Part shown: positions 26,062 through 39,276 of the stretch, piece by piece
Position numbering within the stretch: the stretch's first letter is position 1
How the letters are laid out: each line of letters begins with the position of its first letter
Assembly: GCF_019967995.1 (NCBI RefSeq)
Contig: NZ_CP065377.1
Span: forward strand, 2,666,001 to 2,730,000
Length of the DNA stretch: 64,000 nt
Direction of reading: 5' to 3'
Origin: Faecalibacterium prausnitzii
GTDB taxonomy: Bacteria > Bacillota > Clostridia > Oscillospirales > Ruminococcaceae
Translations under genes and position numbers: made by a program
The notes under the pieces: generated by a model
Databases searched by the model: none
What the model was told of the DNA's origin: nothing
Seen by the model: only the letters and a program-made list of their open reading frames with translations

Positions 26062-27999
26062 TCATTTGAGCAGCCGGTTGATCTGATTGTTCAGCGTTTC
26101 CGGGCAGGGGCAGCTGGTAAGCGTAGCCCAGAACAGCGGGTCCTGTATCAGCTCGTAGAGCAGCAAATTGATGATCCGGATGTTTTGGGCATTTACACGT
26201 CCGGAAAGCAGCAGATAACGGGAGACTCGCTTGTCACCGACCCGGAGCCGACTTTTCAATTTCCCGAACTGCAGCAGACTGTGTGGCGCCGTCTGTTGCG
26301 TGAGAAGCAGAACCAGACAGTCATTCACACAGATCGTTTTCTTCTGGATTTCTTCCACCGTGAAAGCAGCAACGGGAAAGGCACAGCTCTCTGCCAGAAG
26401 CTCTTCGGCCCACCCATCACTCAGCTTCAGCTCCTGGGTGCGGATATCTTCTTTTTTCAGGTCATTTCCAAACAGGTCCCGCAGCATCTGAAGATAGGCA
26501 TTGATGTTGTTGAGATCGTTCCGGATCTCTGCATATGAAAAAAACAGCGGATCGTTGGACAGGCGTTCATCGCACAGGATCAGATCATACTTTTTCCGAG
26601 CCTCCGGGATGTTTTCCAGCATGTCAACATAGGTACAGCATTCCACCGAGCTGTAATACCGCGGGTTCAGCTTTGCAAGGAGAAGGTTCCGGATCATTTC
26701 GGGAGCATAAATGTCGGAACGGGCGGTGATCCCGATGCGGAGCCGCGGCGCAGCATAATCCATCCCCTGAATATAAAAGGCAATCAGTTCACACAGCGGA
26801 GCACAGCAGATTCCGGCCGCCTCGTTTCCATAGCGTTCCGCAAGGAGCTGCTGGATGTTCTGGTAGAGAAGCATCACCAGCGGATAGTCCGAGATCATCT
26901 GTGCCCGGCTTTCAGAGTGCCCTGCATGTTCGGACAGCAAACCCATCTGATGGTGAATGATCAGGCGGTAGAGCGTTGTCCGGAGAATGGAACTGTACAG
27001 GCCGGTGATGGAGAAGCCGTAACTTCGCAGCAGATAGCCATCCACCATGCGGTACAGGTCGTTGGCTTCCTCGGGAAAGGTTGCTTCCACAAAGGCGCAG
27101 AACTCCTCCGGTTCGTCATACATTTCAAACAACATCATGGCAACCGATAAAATCTCCTGTTCGGAAAATGCTTCCCCGCCAAAACAGGACCGGGTAATGT
27201 CCGCACTGATCTTCATCAGCCGTTCGGAGCTGCGGACATAGCCGATGATGGCCGGATGGATGTTTTCAAAACCGGAAAATATCCTTCCCTGCCGGATGCG
27301 CAGGTGCTGGAAGAAGATATAATACGTCAGCCGCCGGACCTGTGCCTGGGAATAATTGCAGCTATTATGCAGCAGCGCTTCATACACTTTCTCCCGAAGC
27401 ACGGGGTAGTGCGGATTGCTGAGCCCTTCCGCGATCTCAGGATAATCTTCTTCCGGAATAACGTTCACGTCCAGCAGACTATAGATCGCCATCAGACAGC
27501 GCCGGATGTTCCATTCGTTGCCCATAGGGTACACTCCGTAATGGGGCGCGTTTTCCAGCCGGATGTTATAACTTTGCAAAAAGGTGCGGCAAAGTTTGAT
27601 TGCATTGCGCAGATTGCTGCGGGAAAATCCCATTGTTTCTGACACAGCATCCAAATCCGTATGGTCATTGGCAAGAAGAATCTTTCTGGCAATATAAAGC
27701 CCTCTGACCAGTTCGCTCCGGTTTGTAAGGTTTCTGCGGTGGCGATTGTAGAAGGACCACATCCCCTTATAGTGCTGCTGAAACTGTTTCTCATCGGTGA
27801 CGGTCCAATGGATCCGGTTTTCTTCAAAATGATACTCGATCCCATAGAACTTTTGCAGTTCTTTCAGACGCTGCTGACAGATGCTGTACTCATAGCGGCT
27901 CATTCCAAAATGCCGGATAAAGTATTCCGGAGTTAGATCTGGCCGCAGGATGATATAACATGCCTTTTTGTAATCGTCAATCGAATAATCCTGAAACAT
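26062..27999 (-). CDS. BglG/Mga-like PRD-domain transcriptional regulator
   Basis: 645 aa from the ATG at 27999, with AAGGGG nine bases upstream; two earlier in-frame Met codons have worse spacing. Two HTH-like segments lie in the N-terminal 160 residues (e.g. MSRYEYSICQQRLKEL and MGFSRSNLRNAIKL). PRD-like helical regions follow (about 200-430), with an EIIB-like C-terminal part (IGITARSDIYAPEM). Such proteins are switched by PTS phosphorylation. Directly upstream of the mannose-type PTS on the same strand, so it most likely regulates that operon. Confidence 0.75.
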   Translation of the reverse strand: MFQDYSIDDYKKACYIILRPDLTPEYFIRHFGMSRYEYSICQQRLKELQKFYGIEYHFEENRIHWTVTDEKQFQQHYKGMWSFYNRHRRNLTNRSELVRGLYIARKILLANDHTDLDAVSETMGFSRSNLRNAIKLCRTFLQSYNIRLENAPHYGVYPMGNEWNIRRCLMAIYSLLDVNVIPEEDYPEIAEGLSNPHYPVLREKVYEALLHNSCNYSQAQVRRLTYYIFFQHLRIRQGRIFSGFENIHPAIIGYVRSSERLMKISADITRSCFGGEAFSEQEILSVAMMLFEMYDEPEEFCAFVEATFPEEANDLYRMVDGYLLRSYGFSITGLYSSILRTTLYRLIIHHQMGLLSEHAGHSESRAQMISDYPLVMLLYQNIQQLLAERYGNEAAGICCAPLCELIAFYIQGMDYAAPRLRIGITARSDIYAPEMIRNLLLAKLNPRYYSSVECCTYVDMLENIPEARKKYDLILCDERLSNDPLFFSYAEIRNDLNNINAYLQMLRDLFGNDLKKEDIRTQELKLSDGWAEELLAESCAFPVAAFTVEEIQKKTICVNDCLVLLLTQQTAPHSLLQFGKLKSRLRVGDKRVSRYLLLSGRVNAQNIRIINLLLYELIQDPLFWATLTSCPCPETLNNQINRLLK

Positions 28000-28353
28000 A
28001 TTGCGCATCCCCTTTTGCCCGAACACCGTAAAGATTCCCTGTGCCTGACACCCACTGAATTTCCGGTTCTGCTGTGTAGCTTGTCGGCAGTTGTCATAAG
28101 TGTACTACATCGTTTTGCACTTTACAAGAACTGCCCGGTGTGATTTTCTCAGATGCATGGATTCTGGAGCACTTACGCCGCCATGCTTTCAATAAAAAGT
28201 CAAGAAATATGAAATAACATTGGCTCGACAAATTATGAACAATCATCCGCGAAAGAAGCACTTGGGAAAAAGAAGGTCGACATACGACAAAAGCCGCCCG
28301 GAAGCGTCTGAGAACGTTTCCGGGCGGCTTTCTGTTTGTTTTAAAGGACGGAG
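28000..28353. other. Intergenic region with one terminator
   Basis: About 350 bp without a supported gene. It carries the promoter of the PRD regulator and, at 28291-28330, a strong hairpin (AAGCCGCCCGGAAGCG with CGTTTCCGGGCGGCTT) that ends the truncated SDR reading frame on the minus strand. Confidence 0.6.
28291..28330 (-). terminator. Terminator of the truncated SDR gene
   Basis: Stem AAGCCGCCCGGAAGCG / CGTTTCCGGGCGGCTT with one mismatch, loop of eight bases, T-rich on the minus-strand exit. Confidence 0.8.
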
Positions 28354-28590
28354 TTACTTGGGCTGACGGCCGCTGTAAGCCAGGATGCCGCCATCGGCGT
28401 ACAGGATCTGGCCGTTGACGAAGTCAGAAGCATAGCTGGCTAGGAACACGCAGGGGCCCACCATGTCCTCGGGGTCGCCCCAGCGGCCGGACGGGGTCTT
28501 AGCGCAGATGAAGGTGTCGAAGGGGTGACGGCTGCCGTCCGGCTGGGTCTCGCGCAGGGGAGCGGTCTGGAGCGCATGGCAAAGGTCGTT
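28354..28590 (-). pseudogene. 3' remnant of an SDR (gluconate 5-dehydrogenase-like) gene
   Basis: Only the C-terminal ~75 residues are recognisable: QTAPLRETQPDGSRHPFDTF, SGRWGDPEDMVGPCVFLASY and DFVNGQILYADGGILAYSG, which match gluconate 5-dehydrogenase-type short-chain dehydrogenases. The Rossmann and catalytic parts are missing. The frame breaks into unrelated sequence around 28,580-28,620, where the recombinase fragment on the other strand starts. Evidence of a deletion joining two genes. Confidence 0.75.
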
Positions 28591-28600
28591 ACTACCATTC

Positions 28601-29854
28601 ATGACCTGGTGGGTGATTAAGGTCAACCGTACATACGTTATCAACGAGGAACAGGCTGCTACCATACGAATGGTTTTCACGCTCTATTCTCAGGGCTACG
28701 GGGAAAAGGCGATTGTCAATGAACTTTCCCGGCTGGGTCGTAAGGATGGGCACGGAAACGTCAGTTGGTCCTGTACAAAAATCAGCCGCATCCTTCGTAA
28801 CGCAACGTATATGGGCTATGTCTGCTACAACAAGTCCAAGGTCAACAACTATCTTGAAAAGAAACGCATCAACAATCTGGACGAAACTTCCTTCGTCTAT
28901 GTAAAAGGCAACTTTGAGCCGATCGTATCAGAAAGCCTTTGGCATGAATGTGAGCGCATCCGCAAGTCCCGTATTTCCAGCCTGCGCCTTCCTGATGGAG
29001 AAACAAGGCGTAAAGGAGCCAGAACTACCAAGAATCTGTGGGTGTCAAAACTTCGCTGCCGCTGCGGTTCTTCCTACCGCATTTTCAACTGGCGTAAACT
29101 GAAGGACGGAACGCCGGTCTTTGGCTACCAGTGCAATATGCGAACCGTCAACCCGACCCGTTCCTTCGTTCTGGAACACAACATGACCCAGCAGCTCAGT
29201 TGTGATGCCATCTCCATCCCGGAGTGGAAGCTGGAGCTGATGGCGAAGAAGATCTTTGAAAAGGTCTGGGGCAATCAGAACAAAGCCATCCTTCGAGCCT
29301 GTAAGATGATCGAAAGCTGCCAGAACGGAAAAGCCATCACACGAATGTCTGCTGCACCGATTCGGAGCCAGATTGAAAAAATCAAAAAGCGCAAGCTGAA
29401 CTACGCTGCCATGCGTGCAGACGGCGAACTGCCACGAGAAGAATATCAAGCCCTTTGCAAACAGGCAGATGACGAGATTGCCTGCTTAGAGCAGGAGTTG
29501 AAAGCCCTCTCCCCTGCGCCCGAACTGCAGACGGTTTCTTCGGACATGAAAGCGATCTACGATTTTCTCTCTCAGAAGGTCGATGTACACGGTGCCTGTC
29601 TTGCGCCCGAATTGATTGAGCAGTTCGTTGAAGTCGTCACCCCTATTGCCGATTACTCCTACCGCTGGAAGCTGAACACCGGCTGCAAGAAGTCCAAAGA
29701 GGAGCGCACCGATCTGATGGCTGTATCGGAAAAGCCCATCCTCACCTTCACCATCGACTTTGAAACCGCCAAGCGTTACCGGGAAGCCAACAAGATGCCC
29801 CACCAGTTCCGCCGTGCAGCGTGGACCGACCTGACTGTGGAGGTGTATCTGTGA
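28601..29854 (+). pseudogene. Large serine recombinase lacking its catalytic domain
   Basis: 417 codons open, but the N-terminal resolvase domain with the nucleophile Ser (YARVS region) is gone. What remains is the Recombinase domain (INEEQAATIRMVFTLYSQG, ISRILRNATYMG), a zinc ribbon (CRCGSS...CNMRT), a coiled-coil and the tail FTIDFETAKRYRE...WTDLTVEV. It cannot recombine DNA by itself. From 28868 on it is near-identical to the fragment at 46178, and its 3' end leads directly to att site 2. Confidence 0.85.
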
Positions 29855-30017
29855 TGCTTCTGGGAAGCGCCCCCGTGTTAAACGCAATTCACCTCATACA
29901 TGAGCAAACAAATAAGGCCAACCGCTAAAATTGGCGGTGAGCCTTATTTGTTTGCTTGATTTTTAACGATAATTCGTCATAAAGTCCTTATGCTCTTGGG
30001 TTTTTAATAGCAGCCTG
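28868..30017 (+). repeat. Direct repeat copy 1 (recombinase 3' part plus att arm)
   Basis: About 1.15 kb shared with 46178-47326, roughly 97-98% identical in the coding part and less in the ~160 bp between stop codon and att core. Both copies have a hairpin near the end of the shared tract (here AATAAGGC...GCCTTATT, 29,911-29,948). The shared tract ends at the GCAGCCTG core. Confidence 0.85.
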
Positions 30018-30045
30018 AGCAAGTGCCAAAATTACAGAGTTCTCC
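29985..30045 (-). repeat. att-like site 2: ppdK 3'-end fragment
   Basis: Minus strand reads SVILALAQAAIKNPRA then stop. Core GCAGCCTG at 30010-30017. Its stop-proximal side matches site 1 (element side, AT-rich, next to a recombinase gene); its other side matches sites 3 and 4 (GTGCCAAAATTACAGAG). It thus looks like a junction between two tandem elements. The CRISPR array begins 75 bp away. Confidence 0.7.
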
Positions 30046-30092
30046 TTTCCAGAAACATCATTTCATTTTTAGTTTAGCCTGTGGCTGTTTTT

Positions 30093-30487
30093 TCGTAAGC
30101 CCCGCGTATGCGGGGAAAAACCGTTGCTCACGCTGTTGTCTGCGGCGTTGTTGGGGTCACCCCCGCGTATGCGGGGAAAAGCATGAGCCAGCGCAGCTTG
30201 CCGTTGTTGTACTTGGGATCACCCCCGCGTATGCGGGGAAAAGTACGACTGCTCCGGCCAGAAGTTCACGAACTGGGGATCACCCCCGCGTATGCGGGGA
30301 AAAGGGACACTTCCGAACTGAAGTATGTGCGTGATGAGGATCACCCCCGCGTATGCGGGGAAAAGCGGCTGTACAGCTTGCCCTGCCACCAGAAGTGGGG
30401 ATCACCCCCGCATATGCGGGGAAAAGTCAATCTCCGCGCCCAGGTCTGGCCCCTCGACGGGATCACCCCCGCGTATGCGGGGAAAAG
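30093..30487 (-). CRISPR. Type I-E CRISPR array, 7 repeats and 6 spacers
   Basis: Repeat period 61-62 bp. Plus-strand repeat (28 bp) starts GGATCACCCCCGCG and ends TATGCGGGGAAAAG. Starts: 30093 (degenerate first 7 bases), 30154, 30216, 30277, 30338, 30399 (one change, CATATG), 30460. Spacers are 33-34 bp and all different. The stem and GTGATCC-like 3' handle place the crRNA on the minus strand, the same strand as the cas genes. The degenerate repeat is then the distal end, as expected. No leader is present: the proximal repeat abuts a cas1 fragment. Confidence 0.96.
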
Positions 30488-30615
30488 TCTGTAACGGTGA
30501 TCGCGCCGTCCTGTCGGCCAAGGGTGCAGTGTTCCAGATACAGAAACGTCATCCGGTCTTTCACCTGTGGCAGCGCCTGTAGGCCCGGCCGAATCATGCC
30601 CGGCATCTCGTCCAT
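30463..30615 (-). pseudogene. cas1: cas1 fragment (first 43 codons) fused to the CRISPR array
   Basis: ATG at 30615, one base after the cas6e stop, with GGAGG upstream. Translation begins MDEMPGMIRPGLQALPQVKD and continues RMTFLYLEHCTLGRQDGAIT-VTD, the hallmark N-terminus of type I-E Cas1. At codon 43 (D) the sequence enters the first CRISPR repeat and stops within it after seven more codons. Full Cas1 is ~300 aa, so all metal-binding catalytic residues are lost. No cas2 follows. Confidence 0.92.
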
Positions 30616-30616
30616 C

Positions 30617-31249
30617 TCAGTTTCCTCCGCGCATAATGGTCATCAGCCCAAGGCCATAGGCCTTGCCGCGCCCCATGCCCTGACACAGCAGTGCCCGGAA
30701 CTGTTCCGCATCGGTCACCTGTAAAATGCCCTCATAGGTCACTGCCAGCAGGGTCACCGGCCGGGTGCCGTGCTTGGCAAAGTGCTGCCACTGCACCCTG
30801 GTCACGGTAAATCCCTCGTCCCGCAGAGCAAAGCCGTGCTTTGCAGCGCGCTCCAACAGCCACTGCTTCTGGTACTGTGTCGTGCAATGTGCGGCCACAG
30901 TTCCCCGCGCTGCGGGGTTTTTGGTGTCTTTGCAGCTTTTGGTGGGGTTTGCAGTCAGCCGGAACTGCCAGCAACTGCCCGGCTCCACCCGCTGCAAAAG
31001 CGGGTCGTAGCTGCGGGTCTCCGCAGCCGCTCCGGTGCCAAACTGCTCCACCACGCCGGATAGCTCCGGTGCATCCTCGCTGAGCAGCAGCAGATACAGC
31101 TGCTCTCCCAGACGATCCAACCGCCACAGCCTGCGACAGCGCTCCCCTCCAAAAGCGCTTTCCACTGCACCATGCAATTTTTGCGGTGCCGCCAGCGCAG
31201 CCATGGTGCTGCGGCGAGTGGGATCGAGTTCTACCCGTGATAAATACAT
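30617..31249 (-). CDS. cas6e: Cas6e crRNA endonuclease (CasE/Cse3)
   Basis: 210 aa. Begins MYLSRVELDPTRRS as in CasE proteins and ends with the Gly-rich MGRGKAYGLGLMTI loop typical of the Cas6 RAMP fold. It cuts the repeat RNA and stays bound as a Cascade subunit. Its gene is 15 bp after cas5e and 1 bp before the cas1 remnant. The candidate catalytic His is in the N-terminal half (ALAAPQKLHGAVESAF, about residue 26). Confidence 0.95.
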   Translation of the reverse strand: MYLSRVELDPTRRSTMAALAAPQKLHGAVESAFGGERCRRLWRLDRLGEQLYLLLLSEDAPELSGVVEQFGTGAAAETRSYDPLLQRVEPGSCWQFRLTANPTKSCKDTKNPAARGTVAAHCTTQYQKQWLLERAAKHGFALRDEGFTVTRVQWQHFAKHGTRPVTLLAVTYEGILQVTDAEQFRALLCQGMGRGKAYGLGLMTIMRGGN

Positions 31250-31264
31250 TCTCTCGCCCCCTTT

Positions 31265-31927
31265 TTACAATTCCCGGAACGGGTCGTGCTCCGTAGTCTC
31301 CGGCCTGTCCGGCACTTTCTGCCAAAGCTCCCGTACCGAGCGGTAGCCGTACTGCCGGTGATGTGGGTCAAAGCTCACCGGCACATCCCGCTGCGGAGCT
31401 GTGCCCGGCTCCAGCGGGTCGGCGTCCAACAGGATCCGGCTCTGTCGTCCCGGACACAGAGGCGGTTCCGCTTGCAGCACCTCCTGCAAGCTGTCCGGGC
31501 GTACTCCCAGACAGAGCGGCAGAGTGGGCGGACAGGAGCGGTGGCCGAGATACAGCGGGAATGCCGGGTGCAGCAGCGCCTGCTGCAGCTGCTGCAAAAG
31601 GGCGGCATCCTCGCTTTCAATACCGGCCAGAAACACAGCGTCCTGCAAATAATGGCGGTAGGTCACATAAGAGGTCTTTTCATCTTGCGTCTTTGCCGTG
31701 TGGTAGTCCACCAGCAGCTGCCCTTCCCGCTCCACGCGGACGCCGAACCGCAGCCCGGTCAGCCGGGCCAGTGCTTCGCGCTCGTCACGCCGCAGCCCCA
31801 GAGCTGCCGCCAGCAGGCCGATCACGCCGCTCTTGGTGGGTTCCCGGTTGGTCTTGCGGGTCTCAAATTTAGAGTCCGCGCCCCACGCCTGCAAAGGCGC
31901 TGCCAGCCGAAGCAACAGCGTTGCCAT
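31265..31927 (-). CDS. cas5e: Cas5e Cascade subunit (CasD)
   Basis: 220 aa. The N-terminus LLLRLAAPLQAWGADSKFETR and KSGVIGLLAAALGLRR are characteristic of CasD. It caps the 5' handle of crRNA in Cascade. The start codon shares one base with the cas7e stop (TAATG), showing tight operon coupling. Normal length, no damage seen. Confidence 0.95.
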   Translation of the reverse strand: MATLLLRLAAPLQAWGADSKFETRKTNREPTKSGVIGLLAAALGLRRDEREALARLTGLRFGVRVEREGQLLVDYHTAKTQDEKTSYVTYRHYLQDAVFLAGIESEDAALLQQLQQALLHPAFPLYLGHRSCPPTLPLCLGVRPDSLQEVLQAEPPLCPGRQSRILLDADPLEPGTAPQRDVPVSFDPHHRQYGYRSVRELWQKVPDRPETTEHDPFREL

Positions 31928-32985
31928 TACCCCACCTCATTTCCGGCAAGCGCATCCCGGACAGCCTTTTCCAGTGCGTCCAGCATAGCCTTTGCCGTCT
32001 GCGCCGGAGCCAGAACCTCCAGTCCGCTGCCCACAGTAAAGCTTTGCGCCGGGGCCTCCGCAAAGCTGCCGTACATCTGCTGCGCATACTGCGCCAGTGC
32101 CGCCTTGGAAGGCGCGGCGTAACCCCGCGCACTGCGGGGCACAGCCTGCTCAAATGCGCCGCACAGGTTCACCGGCTGATCTTCCCGCAGGGTCACATAT
32201 ACCGCGTCCGGCAGAGTGCGGTTTGCAAAGGTGTTCTGCTTGCCGGTGGGCATGGAGAAGAGGAACGCCTCACCAAAGGCCCGCACCGTTTCCGCGGCCT
32301 GCGCTGCACCCAGCTGCCCGGCCAGCTCCATCACGTTCACCGTGGCATAGCGGTACAGAGTGGAGGAGTTGTACTCCACCGTGCCCAGATGGCCTGCACC
32401 GGCGTTGTCCTCTGCCTGACAGTCATCCACGGCAGTAAAGTAATCGTACTCGTTCTGCACAGCATGGGTGGAGATGCTGTGCGCCACCTGTGCAGCAGCG
32501 TCATAATTCAGAGAAGGGTCATCTGCCACCATGCGGCCAAACAGCGCCATGTCCATCGAGGGGGCTGCTTTCAGAGCATCCCGATACTGCTTTTTATCCG
32601 CAGAGCCCTCCACAGCCAGTTCTGCCAATGCCTTTGCCTGTGCAGTGCTCATGAAGAACAGAGCCTTGGTGCCCTTGTCGTCGCTCTTGATGCCCGCATT
32701 CTCCAGCGCTTTCTTTGCCAGCTTGTCTGCATCCAGTTCCGGGGCCAGTGCAAGGATCTGCTCCTTCACCAGTTCTGCTGCCTTTTTGGTGCGCTTGCCC
32801 ACATCCAGCTGAGCATTCTCCGCAAAGGCTGCGCGCATGGCGTGCTTCCATGCCTGCGAGGAAACTCTGGCGCGGAGCACACCGCCGTACACAGCCGTTT
32901 TGGGGCTGCCGGTATCGTCCCGGTTGATGCAGCTGGGCGGGACGGTCTGCAAAATGTGGAAATCAACATACAGGCGCTTATTCAT
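31927..32985 (-). CDS. cas7e: Cas7e Cascade backbone subunit (CasC/Cse4)
   Basis: 352 aa from the ATG at 32985 behind AAAGGAG; the longer open frame upstream lies in cse2. Start MNKRLYVDFHILQTVPPSC-INRDD and GGVLRARVSSQAWKHAMR match the Cas7e family, as does LPTGKQNTF-like SMPTGKQNTFANRTLP. Six copies normally form the crRNA-binding filament. ATGA overlap with cse2. Confidence 0.96.
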   Translation of the reverse strand: MNKRLYVDFHILQTVPPSCINRDDTGSPKTAVYGGVLRARVSSQAWKHAMRAAFAENAQLDVGKRTKKAAELVKEQILALAPELDADKLAKKALENAGIKSDDKGTKALFFMSTAQAKALAELAVEGSADKKQYRDALKAAPSMDMALFGRMVADDPSLNYDAAAQVAHSISTHAVQNEYDYFTAVDDCQAEDNAGAGHLGTVEYNSSTLYRYATVNVMELAGQLGAAQAAETVRAFGEAFLFSMPTGKQNTFANRTLPDAVYVTLREDQPVNLCGAFEQAVPRSARGYAAPSKAALAQYAQQMYGSFAEAPAQSFTVGSGLEVLAPAQTAKAMLDALEKAVRDALAGNEVG

Positions 32986-33598
32986 AATCCGTTCTCCTTT
33001 TCTTTCTTTTCCGGTGCAGGCTTCGGGTCGCGGTACAGGTCCTGTCCCCACCGCAGACGGACATTGGCGGGGGTCTGCGCATACCGCGGGTCGGTGCATT
33101 GCAATTCATACAGATCTGCCGCAAGCTGCGGATAGTCCAGCGGGATGCCGCCATCCTTTGCCGCGCTCAGCAGCTGGATCATGCCCCGCAGATGGTGGCT
33201 GATCTCGGTGATTTCTTCTGCGGTGGCCAGTGCATTGAAGCGCCGGAGCACACTGGCCTCGGTCCAGTCCTGTCCGGCACTGTTCCGCTCTGCCAGCTGC
33301 CGCACCGCACGCCCCAGCGTGTTGCCGGGGCAGTTCATGGGGCGGTCGTTCCCCTGCTGATGCACAGCATACAGGGTCAGGGCAAGGTAGACCGCCCACT
33401 CTGCCGCCGAGGGCGCACTACGGCTCTGAAAGCTTTCCGGCATTTCCAGCAAAAAACTTCCCCACAGCTCCGGCAGCTCGCCGGGCGCATGGCCGATGCC
33501 GCGCCGCAGCTTTGCCAGTTCTGCCCGCCGCTGGTTGTCCGGCAGAGCCTGAAGCCTGTGCAGCTGCTGCGCCGCATACATTTTGACGTCCTGTGTTT

Positions 33599-33602
<4 letters not shown>
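32982..33602 (-). CDS. casB: Cse2 small Cascade subunit (CasB)
   Basis: 206 aa from the ATG at 33602, which overlaps the cse1 stop as ATGA. Helical protein with the family stretch AELAKLRRGIG near residue 30 and VLRRFNALATA near 130. Dimer in Cascade that steadies the displaced DNA strand and the R-loop. Length is normal for Cse2 (150-210). Confidence 0.93.
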
Positions 33603-37973
<4,371 letters not shown>

Positions 37974-38202
37974 TCATGTATCCCATAATCAGTACTTTTT
38001 GTATTTTATCTCCGTAAATGAAAAAACGGCACACCGGGTCGTGCCTCATCAAAACGAATGTGTCCTTGCAAGGTAGAGAAACCTGCTATTCATAGCCCGG
38101 TTCCATCTTCTGTTCCAAAGATACGCTTCTGCCCTTCTGCTGTCAACGGCTCTGCGCAAATTCATCAAAGCCACAAAAAAAGATTTCTTTTTTGGTATAA
38201 AA

Positions 38203-38240
38203 AACCGCCCCGGCTTCCTCTTTCGGAAACCGAGGCGGTT
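38203..38240 (-). terminator. Leftward terminator behind att site 3
   Basis: AACCGCC...GGCGGTT outer pairing with CGG/CCG and TTCC/GGAA inside; on the minus strand it exits into TTTTTTATACC. Its position relative to the ppdK-like stop mirrors the terminator at 19831, though the stem sequence differs. Confidence 0.75.
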
Positions 38241-38255
38241 CATTATGCTTTATTC

Positions 38256-38332
38256 GTGCTTTCTCAAGCGCTCACGCAATTACTTGCGGGGGTTCTTGAT
38301 CGCAGCCTGGGCGGGTGCCAAAATTACAGAGC
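38256..38332 (-). repeat. att-like site 3: ppdK 3'-end fragment
   Basis: Minus strand reads SVILAPAQAAIKNPRK then stop; core GCAGCCTG at 38302-38309. Sequence past the stop (TTGCGTGAG, GCTTGAGAAAGCAC) is shared with site 4, and the upstream arm (ATTTTGGCACC) with sites 2 and 4. Confidence 0.72.
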
Positions 38333-38367
38333 GTTCGGATTTACGATAATACGTCATTTGAAAATTT

Positions 38368-38562
38368 TCAGTTGATTCCAAGCTCTTTCATCAACTCCGC
38401 ACGGCTCTTTTCATCTTCGGAAGCCCTCTTTACATCGTCAATGCGATTCTGGTCAAGGAGCTTCTTTACCAGTAAAGCCATTTTGTTTTCTCCGCGGCTC
38501 TCGCCTTTCACGATGCCTTTTTCGATGCCTCTGTTTTCCACTTTATCAAGCACATCACACAT
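38368..38562 (-). pseudogene. C-terminal remnant of an Rpn/PD-(D/E)XK-type transposase-like protein
   Basis: 64 aa: MCDVLDKVENRGIEKGIVKG then a charged tail. The repeated (E/K)KG(I/E) pattern after VLDKVENRG is the usual C-terminus of Rpn-family recombination-promoting nucleases, which are ~280-300 aa. The nuclease domain is absent. It is either a decayed gene or an internal-start small product; remnant is more likely. Confidence 0.6.
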
Positions 38563-38592
38563 ATTGCGTGGGCCTCCTTTCCAGCGTCAAAG

Positions 38593-39276
38593 TCACTGCG
38601 TGTCCAAAAGATAAGGTCTCAACATCTCAACCAGTTCGTAAACTTTCGTTCCGGGTGCTGACTCAGAGGGCTTCCGTCCTTCATTTTGCTTGTCCAATCG
38701 CTTTGCGTTGGCAATCGCAATGTCCATGTAAGGTCGCAGCACTTCATACATATCCGGGCGGTTCTTCTCGTAACTCCCTGCGCCAATGTTTTTCAGCCAA
38801 TCGCTTAGCTTCGGCCAGTAACGAGATCTATCAATATCAGTATCCATATACATAAAATGCAGCAAATACCACAGTTCTACGCACTGGTTCGACCATACAG
38901 CATGGTAAATCGTCTCACCTTGTGTACTGTATTCTTCGCACAGCTGTGCGACCATGTCAATATTTTCTGCCGGAAAATCATCTGTGTCATAGACAATCCA
39001 GACGTGCTTAAACACAATGCCGTTATTCTGAACGTATTGACGAGCTTTCATCAACAGATTCACCGTATTGTCGCCAATGCCCTCTACCTTTAGCTGGATT
39101 CTATCACGGTACTTAGAATTGATAATCCGTTGAATTGCGCCAAAATACTGCGGCTCGGTTTCTGTACCTTCAGATGCAATCAAGTGGTATTCCGGCTGAA
39201 TCATCCTCGCCTTATCACGGCGATTCTTCATCCAGCTTTTTCCAAGGTCACTCTTTTTCGGAGGTTTCAGACTCAT
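38593..39276 (-). CDS. RloB-family protein
   Basis: 227 aa from the ATG at 39276 (ATGA overlap with the upstream ATPase; GGGAGG before it). Residues 25-45 (EYHLIASEGTETEPQYF) and VWIVYDTDDFP, then SNQCVELWYLLHF, fit the RloB family, seen beside restriction loci and next to RloA/AbiL-type ATPases. The acidic EGTETE and DTDD motifs suggest a Toprim-like nuclease centre. Proposed effector of a two-gene phage-defence unit; function inferred from family and pairing. Confidence 0.8.
   Translation of the reverse strand: MSLKPPKKSDLGKSWMKNRRDKARMIQPEYHLIASEGTETEPQYFGAIQRIINSKYRDRIQLKVEGIGDNTVNLLMKARQYVQNNGIVFKHVWIVYDTDDFPAENIDMVAQLCEEYSTQGETIYHAVWSNQCVELWYLLHFMYMDTDIDRSRYWPKLSDWLKNIGAGSYEKNRPDMYEVLRPYMDIAIANAKRLDKQNEGRKPSESAPGTKVYELVEMLRPYLLDTQ

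Noticed and set aside
30023..30582. Open frames across the CRISPR array (repeating TPAYAGK peptides)
   Set aside because: They are translations of the repeats; periodicity is the CRISPR unit.
38058..38375. ORFs across att site 3 and terminator
   Set aside because: They run through hairpin and ppdK-tail sequence on the wrong strand.
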